From assembly GCA_036562565.1 (NCBI GenBank), contig DATCJY010000011.1, positions 62,001 to 126,000 on the forward strand: a stretch of DNA of 64,000 bases, given 5' to 3'. Source of the stretch: DATCJY01 sp036562565 (GTDB taxonomy: Bacteria > Bacteroidota > Bacteroidia > Flavobacteriales_D > Sanyastnellaceae). The position numbers and the translations under genes are program-made. Numbering within the stretch: position 1 is the stretch's first letter; each line of letters begins with the position of its first letter. Positions 17,063 through 24,505 of the stretch are shown one piece after another. A model generated the notes under the pieces. That model searched no databases and was not told where the DNA came from. It saw nothing but the letters and a program-made list of their open reading frames with translations.

Positions 17063-18250
17063 TTGAGTAGAACTTTGAACATATTGCACTGCGTAGAAGC
17101 ATACTACCCTGATATGGGAGGGATGCCGGAAGTAGTGCGTCAGCTCTCAGAGCGACTCGTTCAAATGGGACACCGCGTTACGGTTGCAACACGTCACAAT
17201 GAAGACAGAAAATCGAACCTAATCAACGGAGTGGAAATTGTTCCATTCCGAATAAAAGGCAATGCAGTTATCGGAATAGAAGGTGAACGCGAAGCCTATG
17301 AGCAATTCTTATTGCAAAGCAATTTCGATGTTGTCGGATTCTTTGCTGCTCAACAATGGGCCACGGACATTGCCCTTCCCATCTTGGATAAAGTTAAAGG
17401 CAAGAAAATTTCCGTTCCTACCGGATACTCCGCATTTTATCAGGAAGTTTATCAAGGTTATTATGAGCAAATGAAACAATGGATTCATGGCTATGACATG
17501 AACGTATATCTCAGCCATGATTACCGCGACATTCAATTTGCACGTGATAACGGAGTGAGTAAAATCATCGTTATACCAAACGGTGCAGGCGAAGACGAAT
17601 TCAGCGCCCCTTCTGATATCAACATCAGAGAACAGCTTGGTATTCCACCCCATCATTTTGTGGTACTTCATGTGGGTACCTATACCGGGGTAAAAGGACA
17701 ACAAGAAGCAATAGAAATTTTTCTTCGATCGGATATTAAGAATGGTACACTCTTGCTAATTGGCAACAATGCAGAGCGTTACAGACCACCGTATCACAAG
17801 TACCTACAAATGCTCATGCTCAAATTGAAAGGACTATGGATGGATAACAAACGCATTATCTTTCAAAGTTTTCCGAGAGCGTTTACTGTCCAAGCATATA
17901 AGCAGGCGGATGTATTTCTCTTTCCCAGCAATATAGAATGCTCACCGATTGTGTTATTTGAATGTGCTGCAGCCGGACTTCCTTTTTTGAGTACAGATGT
18001 TGGCAATGCGAAAGAAATTGCCACATGGACCGGAGGAGGAAGAATCATCGCAACGACAAAAGACGCAAACAAATACAGTCATGCGGATATCGCAGATGGT
18101 GTGAGACAGCTGAACGAGTTATACCATCAACCACAAGTGCGCAAGCAACTTGGCCAAAAGGCTTATGAAGCATGGAAAGCCAAGTACAGCTGGGAAGTGA
18201 TTTCCAAACAATACGAAATGCTTTACTTAAAATTGACAGAACAATTATGA
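17063..18250 (+). CDS. Family 4 glycosyltransferase
   Basis: This 395-residue GT-B enzyme appears to start at a TTG 2 nt after the previous stop. The N-terminal Rossmann half contains PDMGGMPEVVRQLSERL, the acceptor-side glycine loop. The C-terminal half has VGTYTGVKGQ and the donor-binding E-x7-E motif in NIECSPIVLFECAAAG, followed by GLPFLSTDVG. It is a retaining transferase by family. The sugar is unknown. The stop overlaps the ATG of the fucosyltransferase gene (ATGA), so translation is coupled along this operon. Confidence 0.92.
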   Translation: MSRTLNILHCVEAYYPDMGGMPEVVRQLSERLVQMGHRVTVATRHNEDRKSNLINGVEIVPFRIKGNAVIGIEGEREAYEQFLLQSNFDVVGFFAAQQWATDIALPILDKVKGKKISVPTGYSAFYQEVYQGYYEQMKQWIHGYDMNVYLSHDYRDIQFARDNGVSKIIVIPNGAGEDEFSAPSDINIREQLGIPPHHFVVLHVGTYTGVKGQQEAIEIFLRSDIKNGTLLLIGNNAERYRPPYHKYLQMLMLKLKGLWMDNKRIIFQSFPRAFTVQAYKQADVFLFPSNIECSPIVLFECAAAGLPFLSTDVGNAKEIATWTGGGRIIATTKDANKYSHADIADGVRQLNELYHQPQVRKQLGQKAYEAWKAKYSWEVISKQYEMLYLKLTEQL

Positions 18251-19125
18251 TCATCATAAAATTACTCGGGGGACTTGGCAATCAGATGTTTCAGTATGCG
18301 CTAGGAAGAGCGCTTGCTGTGCAACATCAGGACGAGCTCTTTCTCGATTGTTCTTTTTTCAGTGAGAAAGGAAGTCATACACCACGAGAATTTGAATTGG
18401 ACATATTCGATATCAAAGCGAGCATAGCCAGTGATGAACATCTCAAAGCGTTTATTCCGGAGCAACCAACTTTGTTGGGACGTATAATGCATCGCTTGCG
18501 CGGAACCACACCTGTTTCAAAAAGCTATCACGAACGCGGGCATCAATTTCATCCCGAAGTATTCGACTTGCGCGGTGACATGCACTTGATTGGTTATTGG
18601 CAAACCGAACATTATTTCAAGCAAGTCGAAAACATCATCCGTGAAGATTTCACATTTAAACATCCTGCTACGGGACTCAATGCTGAACTCTTGCAGAAAA
18701 TAAACGCCTGCAATGCCGTAAGCCTGCATATCCGTAGAGGAGATTACGTAACGAACACATCGGCCAACAGTTTCCATGGATTGTGTGGATTGGACTATTA
18801 CAATGCGGCAGTGCAATGGCTCATGCAACACGAACAAAATATGGAGCTCTTTGTTTTCTCCGATGATATTGCTTGGGCAAAAGAAAATCTGAAGTATGAA
18901 CTTCCGATGACTTTCATCGATCACAATACAGGAAAAAACTCATGGGAAGACATGCGCCTCATGTCACATTGTAAGCATAACATCATTGCCAACAGCAGCT
19001 TTAGCTGGTGGGCAGCATGGTTGAACCCGAATAAGGAAAAGCGTGTGATAGCACCGAAGCAATGGTTTGCCGATACAACCATTAACACCAAAGACGTGAT
19101 TCCTACTAGTTGGAAAAAGCTATGA
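18247..19125 (+). CDS. Alpha-1,2-fucosyltransferase (GT11)
   Basis: This 292-residue enzyme belongs to GT11. Motifs are the N-terminal LLGGLGNQMFQYALGRAL (7-24), the GDP-fucose-binding HIRRGDYV at 161-168, and the C-terminal NSSFSWWAAWLN block. GT11 members transfer L-fucose, or sometimes another deoxysugar, from a GDP donor in alpha-1,2 linkage, so the exported polysaccharide probably carries fucose or a similar branch. GDP-fucose synthesis genes are not in the window. The start at 18247 overlaps the previous stop by ATGA. The open frame from 18172 is only an extension into the upstream gene. Confidence 0.93.
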   Translation: MIIIKLLGGLGNQMFQYALGRALAVQHQDELFLDCSFFSEKGSHTPREFELDIFDIKASIASDEHLKAFIPEQPTLLGRIMHRLRGTTPVSKSYHERGHQFHPEVFDLRGDMHLIGYWQTEHYFKQVENIIREDFTFKHPATGLNAELLQKINACNAVSLHIRRGDYVTNTSANSFHGLCGLDYYNAAVQWLMQHEQNMELFVFSDDIAWAKENLKYELPMTFIDHNTGKNSWEDMRLMSHCKHNIIANSSFSWWAAWLNPNKEKRVIAPKQWFADTTINTKDVIPTSWKKL

Positions 19126-21095
19126 TGCAACAACCGCAAATAAGTGTTCTGATGCCTGTTTACAATGTAGCGGGCTATTTGCGCATGACCATCGATAGCA
19201 TTCTTGCCCAAACTTTCGGTGATTTCGAGCTCGTCATCATCGATGACGGAAGCACGGATGAAACGATAGAAATCATCCAGTCCTATCAAGACGAACGCAT
19301 AAGGTTTTATCGCAATGAACGCAACCTTGGGCTCATTGCCACACTGAACAAAGGCTTGCAATTGTGCTCTGCGCCACTCATTGCGCGCATGGACGGTGAC
19401 GATATCATGATGCCATTGCGTCTGGAGAAACAATACGCGGCAATGCAACAGGACAAAGGAATAGCCGTGTTGTGTTCGTGTGTTGCATTCATCAATACCG
19501 ATGGCGAGGTTACATCCTCTTGGAAGATGGACGAACTCGCTGTGTCAGAAAAAGCGATTTGCCAATACATGCCGCGCACCAATTGCATTGCACATCCATC
19601 GGTAATGATGCGTACGGACATTGCTCGCCAATATGGTTACCGTTCAGAACAGAAAAATGCCGAAGATTGGGACCTTTGGTTGCGACTCTTGGCTGATGGT
19701 CATCGCATCGCGAAATTGGACGAGGTGCTCTTGCATTATCGGGTGCATCCTGCAAGCGTCACTTCCATTCACAAGGTGTCTATGCCTTTGCGCGTGCGTC
19801 TCATGCAGGCACGTAAAAGTTTTTTAAAACATCAAATAAAAAAATTTAATCTAAACGGCTTCTTCTTTTCTACGCTCATTGCACAAACAAAGAATTATGC
19901 AAAGCATCTTTTAGAAGAAAAGCTCATTCCATTTGCAAGAGGCACCAAGCGGGTCTTCACCTACCCTCCTGGAATAACTATGACTGAGCAAGAGCGATTG
20001 AAAAAAGCATTAGCCAATTGGAAAAGCAACAAGATATTCATCTTTCCATACTTGCATGAGGGTGGAGCTGAACAAGTGCATTCAGACATCTTGAAAGCGG
20101 TGAATGACAAGGATGCGCTCGTACTCATCTGCGAGTTCTCAAGGAACAAATCATTTCAACCACGTTTTGAAGCTTATGCCAACGTCATAGAGATTCCTCA
20201 TGCGACCAATCACCCGTTCACGGCAAAGTATACCGTACAACAGATAGCCGATGCAATGAATGCGAAAACCGATGCGGTACTATTTGGAGCCAACACAGGA
20301 ATCTTCTTTGAGGTAGTTCCATTGTTAGGACCACACGTTGCAAAGCATTACCTCATTCATGCATTCAAATATCAACCCAATGGCAATGTATTGCACAAAA
20401 ATTGGTTGCGCTATAACGCGGCTATGACGAGCTATGTATTCATCTCGCATCAAGCCAAAAACGATTTTGAGCAACTCTGCTTTTACAACAACATACCCAA
20501 ATCAGGAAGGAAAAAGCTGCGTTTTATATCCAATGCAGTGCATCATTTTGAAGCACCTAAACAACACACCCCGTTGCGTGTACTCTTTGTAGGCCGTGAC
20601 AGTGCTGAAAAACGGGTTGGACTTTTCCTCGAAATTGCCCAACGCATATATCAGCAACGACTCCATATCGAGTTCTCCGTAGTGGGTATGAATGCGCGCA
20701 AAGCCGCACCCAATGTCACTTTCTTCGGCAGCATTACCGATGCCCAGCAGATGAACACACTTTATGAGCAACACGACATTCTCCTGCTCACAAGTGATAG
20801 AGAAGGATTTCCGCTTGTCATCATGGAAGCCATGGCACATGGACTGGCAATAGGTGCTACTCCGGTTGGTGATGTGCCCAATCGCTTAAATGTATCTTTC
20901 GCTCACATTACTTCATCCATTGACCAATACACAGTCGTTGAAGAGCTCAGCGCTTTCATTGTAAAACTGTATCAAGACGAAAACAGATTGCTGGCCATGA
21001 AACAAGCTGCTTACAATGAAGCCCTCAAATCATATTCATGGAGTGAATTTGAAACGCAATACCGCTCACTTCTTAGCGAGCGCATCACGCACTAA
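19122..21095 (+). CDS. Fused GT2-GT4 glycosyltransferase
   Basis: This 657-residue protein joins two glycosyltransferases. Residues 1 to about 235 form a GT2 domain with the opening SVLMPVYNVAGY, DDGSTDE at 41-47 and the DxD site MDGDD at 90-94. A basic helical linker follows at about 235-305. From about 305 to the end is a GT4 domain with HEGGAEQVH in its acceptor loop, VGRDSAEKR, and E-x7-E in REGFPLVIMEAMAHG. The linker has no membrane segment. The fusion suggests two successive sugar additions made by one protein. The ATG at 19122 overlaps the fucosyltransferase stop. The 3' end overlaps the convergent next gene by 30 nt. Confidence 0.9.
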   Translation: MMQQPQISVLMPVYNVAGYLRMTIDSILAQTFGDFELVIIDDGSTDETIEIIQSYQDERIRFYRNERNLGLIATLNKGLQLCSAPLIARMDGDDIMMPLRLEKQYAAMQQDKGIAVLCSCVAFINTDGEVTSSWKMDELAVSEKAICQYMPRTNCIAHPSVMMRTDIARQYGYRSEQKNAEDWDLWLRLLADGHRIAKLDEVLLHYRVHPASVTSIHKVSMPLRVRLMQARKSFLKHQIKKFNLNGFFFSTLIAQTKNYAKHLLEEKLIPFARGTKRVFTYPPGITMTEQERLKKALANWKSNKIFIFPYLHEGGAEQVHSDILKAVNDKDALVLICEFSRNKSFQPRFEAYANVIEIPHATNHPFTAKYTVQQIADAMNAKTDAVLFGANTGIFFEVVPLLGPHVAKHYLIHAFKYQPNGNVLHKNWLRYNAAMTSYVFISHQAKNDFEQLCFYNNIPKSGRKKLRFISNAVHHFEAPKQHTPLRVLFVGRDSAEKRVGLFLEIAQRIYQQRLHIEFSVVGMNARKAAPNVTFFGSITDAQQMNTLYEQHDILLLTSDREGFPLVIMEAMAHGLAIGATPVGDVPNRLNVSFAHITSSIDQYTVVEELSAFIVKLYQDENRLLAMKQAAYNEALKSYSWSEFETQYRSLLSERITH

Positions 21096-22220
21096 CGCAT
21101 TGAGCTGCATTCCGAATGCATCCCAATTGAGTTGTTCGAAGTATTTCTTTCTACCTGCGGTGCGCATGCTACGGTAGAGCTCCGGTTGATTCAGCAACGC
21201 TTCAATCTTGTTGGCATAATCCCAACCCGTTGCTTGCATATCGAACAAGTAACCTGTTATTCCTTCATCCACGATGGTAGGAATACCACCGGTGCGGCTT
21301 GCCAATACAGGCAATCCATTGGCAGCCGCTTCGCAGAACACAAGACCATATGCCTCGAAACGCGTAGGTAAAATCAAGAAATCCGCTTTTCGGAAATGCG
21401 ATTGTAGTTTGGCAAATTGCCTTACATCATCCTTGCTTAAAAAACCTTCTACTAATACAGCCGGATGATTGCTTACCTCCTCAGGCGGCACACAACCACA
21501 GATAATCAGTTGCGTAAGGATGCCTTTATCAAGCAAATGCTTTAACGCATCAAAAGCTATATCTCCGCCTTTTTCCTTCCAATTCACACCGGCAAAAAGC
21601 AAGCGCAACTTGGGTGGAGGAAAAGGTTTATCACTTAAATAGATGGGATCTTCATCCAAATTGGCACCGAACGGCAACACATGAATTTTGTGAGCGCGAT
21701 CCGCAAACACTGATCGCGCCCCATCAGCCGCCCAAGCCGATGAATAGACTGAAAGCAATGATTTTTCTATCACCTTCTGCTCTACCTTCACGCTCTCACG
21801 TCTCGACCAACCGTAGAGATTCGTCAAGATTTTGTGGTAATCAAGTGCGGTATGAACACTGCGGTCGTTGATATACACAATAGGAACATCCGTCTTCAAA
21901 GCCGCCATAGTGGCCGTTCCGGCAGGAGCAATAATGAGGTCATACTGGCGCTGACTCAGAAGTTTTTTAATCCTTCTTGCATAAGCACGCGAAATGATAT
22001 ACGAATCGCGAAAATTGTATCGCTTGCCAAGAAGCTTAAGTGATATGAAATTAAGGATGCGACAAAGCGTCCATTGTGGCTCAGCAGACAAAGGCCCGAG
22101 CACATCTACATCACCCACATGACGCTCAATGGCGCGCATGAGGTAATAATTCGTTCCGGACCAACTACGCTTGGTGCGGGGGTCCTCAACGGTGATGTAT
22201 GCAATGGATAACCGTTTCAT
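21066..22220 (-). CDS. Family 4 glycosyltransferase on the opposite strand
   Basis: This 384-residue GT-B enzyme has the acceptor-side YITVEDPRTKRSWSGTNYYLMRAIE segment and C-terminal donor motifs LLFAGVNWKEKGG and E-x7-E in RFEAYGLVFCEAAANG. It is the only gene of the polysaccharide locus on the minus strand. Its last 30 nt overlap the 3' end of the fused GT gene, and it diverges from the next one. I use the ATG at 22220, since the open frame to 22280 adds a hydrophobic stretch that reads as translated promoter DNA. The inversion suggests separate control or a later insertion. Confidence 0.9.
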   Translation of the reverse strand: MKRLSIAYITVEDPRTKRSWSGTNYYLMRAIERHVGDVDVLGPLSAEPQWTLCRILNFISLKLLGKRYNFRDSYIISRAYARRIKKLLSQRQYDLIIAPAGTATMAALKTDVPIVYINDRSVHTALDYHKILTNLYGWSRRESVKVEQKVIEKSLLSVYSSAWAADGARSVFADRAHKIHVLPFGANLDEDPIYLSDKPFPPPKLRLLFAGVNWKEKGGDIAFDALKHLLDKGILTQLIICGCVPPEEVSNHPAVLVEGFLSKDDVRQFAKLQSHFRKADFLILPTRFEAYGLVFCEAAANGLPVLASRTGGIPTIVDEGITGYLFDMQATGWDYANKIEALLNQPELYRSMRTAGRKKYFEQLNWDAFGMQLNALVRDALAKK

Positions 22221-22364
22221 CACCGCCAAAGATGCGAAGGTTAGCACCTTTAATCCAAGCCATGTCAACACCCATTGCATCCATCCAACTTCTTAACAAC
22301 CGCTTGGTATGATGGTACACAAGTCGTTTCGCGCACTGATATCATTTCATATAAATTGCCCACC

Positions 22365-23465
22365 ATGAAGCGAATACTTTTCTTAGGCGATGCAGGCTCT
22401 TCTCACCTTACCAAGTGGGTACAGGCACTGCATGGAAAGTATTATAAAGTGGGAATATTCAGCCTGCGCGAACCTGCTGCAGAGATTCGAGATTTGGAAG
22501 GACTTACAATACACGTTCATCAAACCGACCAAGCCAAATTCTCTGCTTCGTTTCTCAGCAAATTTGTTTACATGTTTGCTGTTCCGGCTTTGCGCAAGTT
22601 TGTGAGCGAGTTCAAGCCGGATGTGATTCACGCCCATTATGCATCGAGTTACGGACTCATGGGAGCTCGCTTGAACTTCCACCCTTATATCATATCAGCT
22701 TGGGGCAGCGATGTGTTTTCGTTTGCCGATAACCAACTCGGGAAACTCATTCTGCAATACAATTTCAAAAAAGCAGACGCAATCCTTTCCACAAGTTATG
22801 TAATGAAAGACCGCGTGGCATCGTTCACCTCCAAGCCGATAATTGTGACACCATTTGGTGTGGACACACACGCCTTTCATCCCGCAAAAAACCATGCACC
22901 TTTCTTTCCCCAAGATGCATTTGTCTTTGGGATGGTAAAATCCATGGAAGACATCTATGGTGTGAGCAATGTGATTTCTGCATTCCATCAACTCCTTCAA
23001 AAAGGTAATGAGTGCATCCGGTTGTTGTTGGTTGGCAGTGGAACGATGATGGAGAAATACCAAGCACAATGCATTGAACTCGGTATTGAAAACTACGTGC
23101 ATTTTGCAGGGCGCATCAATCATGCTGATGTTCCAAAGTATCATCAGATGATGGATGTATTTCTCAATCCATCGCGTATGGAAAGTTTTGGGGTCTCCGT
23201 ATTGGAAGCGATGGCCTGCGGCAACCCCGTCATCGTTACCCATGTTGGAGGATTGAAAGAAATTGTGCAGGACCAGCACAACGGCTTGCACGTAGCGGTA
23301 GATGATGCAGCAGACCTGGCACAAAAAATGGAGATGCTGCTAGCAGATGAGCAATTGCGCGGCAAATTGGCACAGCAAGCATTGCGCGATGTTCATGCAC
23401 AATACAGTTGGGAAAAAAGTGTTGAGATAATGGTAAAAGAAGTTTACCAAACTTATTTGAAGTGA
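22365..23465 (+). CDS. Family 4 glycosyltransferase
   Basis: This 366-residue GT-B enzyme opens with RILFLGDAGSSHLTKWVQAL. It has DVIHAHYASSYG in the N-terminal half and carries the donor-binding E-x7-E motif in RMESFGVSVLEAMACG, followed by NPVIVTHVGG. Overall it resembles PimB/WcaL-like mannosyl- or glucosyltransferases, but the sugar is not determined. The ATG at 22365 is chosen; the frame from 22275 adds 30 residues with no family similarity. It starts a second plus-strand block after the inverted gene. Its stop overlaps the GTG of the next gene (GTGA). Confidence 0.9.
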   Translation: MKRILFLGDAGSSHLTKWVQALHGKYYKVGIFSLREPAAEIRDLEGLTIHVHQTDQAKFSASFLSKFVYMFAVPALRKFVSEFKPDVIHAHYASSYGLMGARLNFHPYIISAWGSDVFSFADNQLGKLILQYNFKKADAILSTSYVMKDRVASFTSKPIIVTPFGVDTHAFHPAKNHAPFFPQDAFVFGMVKSMEDIYGVSNVISAFHQLLQKGNECIRLLLVGSGTMMEKYQAQCIELGIENYVHFAGRINHADVPKYHQMMDVFLNPSRMESFGVSVLEAMACGNPVIVTHVGGLKEIVQDQHNGLHVAVDDAADLAQKMEMLLADEQLRGKLAQQALRDVHAQYSWEKSVEIMVKEVYQTYLK

Positions 23466-24505
23466 ATACATTTTCTAAAAAGATATCCGTGATTATTCCT
23501 TGTTACAACGAGGAGAAATACATCGCGCAATTGATTGAGAACATTGCATCTCAAGATTATCCGAAAGAGCTTACGGAAGTAATTTTTGCCGATGGAATGA
23601 GTACTGATCTCACCAAAACGATTATTCAAAACTATCAGCAGAAATATCCTTACATACAACTCATCCAAAATCCGCACCGCGTAGTACCTCATGCTCTGAA
23701 TGCAGCGATTAAAGCCAGCACCGGTGAAATCATCATTCGCTTGGATGCGCATTCCATTTATCCGAGCAATTACTTTTCGGTATTGGTAAAAAAGTTGCAT
23801 GAGCATCATGCAGATAATGTGGGCGGAGTGTGGAACACACAACCCGGCAATCAATCGCTCACAGCAAGAGCCATTGTGTTGGCAACATCGCATCCGCTCG
23901 GTATCGGAAATGCAGGTTATCGGTTGGGAGCCAAAGAAGACAAAGTTGTGGACACCGTTCCTTACGGCTGTTTCCATCGCTCCATCTTTGAGCGCATCGG
24001 CTATTTTGATGAGCAATTGTTGCGCAATCAAGACGATGAATTCAACGGTCGCATCATCAAGAATGGCGGTAAGATTGTGCTCATTCCTTCACTCGAGATA
24101 AAATACTTCGCTCGCGAAAACTATAAAAAGCTGTGGCGCATGTTCTATCAATATGGTTTATTCAAACCATTGGTAAACATCAAGCTTGGCGCTCCGGCCA
24201 CGTTGCGTCAGTTTGCACCACCCGCCATGGTATTGGGACTAACCCTTCCACTCCTACTGGCCGTATTCTTCCCATTCTTTTGGGCTTTGTGGTTATGCGC
24301 ATTGACACTCTATGCGAGCATGGTAGTAGCAGTAAGCGTGCATTTGTCGATTAACAACAGCATCGCCCTCTACCCCTATTTGCTCTGGTGTTTTCCGGTC
24401 ATTCATTTTGCATACGGAACCGGATACTTGGTAGGAATTATGAAGTTCATGCTCCTCAAACAACATCGTCATTTAAAACCGACAGATATAAAAGAAAACC
24501 GATGA
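23462..24505 (+). CDS. Membrane-anchored family 2 glycosyltransferase (ExoA-like)
   Basis: This 347-residue protein starts at a GTG that overlaps the previous stop. The GT2 domain has SVIIPCYNEEKYI, FADGMSTDLT and the DxD-like RLDAHSIYPS. The C-terminal 100 residues hold about three hydrophobic segments (FAPPAMVLGLTLPLLLAVFF and following). This plan matches ExoA-type succinoglycan glucosyltransferases, which act on lipid-linked intermediates at the inner membrane. It may be an early enzyme acting on the lipid carrier. The stop overlaps the ATG of the beta-mannosidase gene. Confidence 0.88.
   Translation: MNTFSKKISVIIPCYNEEKYIAQLIENIASQDYPKELTEVIFADGMSTDLTKTIIQNYQQKYPYIQLIQNPHRVVPHALNAAIKASTGEIIIRLDAHSIYPSNYFSVLVKKLHEHHADNVGGVWNTQPGNQSLTARAIVLATSHPLGIGNAGYRLGAKEDKVVDTVPYGCFHRSIFERIGYFDEQLLRNQDDEFNGRIIKNGGKIVLIPSLEIKYFARENYKKLWRMFYQYGLFKPLVNIKLGAPATLRQFAPPAMVLGLTLPLLLAVFFPFFWALWLCALTLYASMVVAVSVHLSINNSIALYPYLLWCFPVIHFAYGTGYLVGIMKFMLLKQHRHLKPTDIKENR

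Noticed and set aside
22695..23324. A 209-codon minus-strand open frame inside a family 4 glycosyltransferase gene
   Set aside because: It is antisense to conserved coding sequence, is cysteine- and histidine-rich as expected of shadow frames, and has no recognisable domain.
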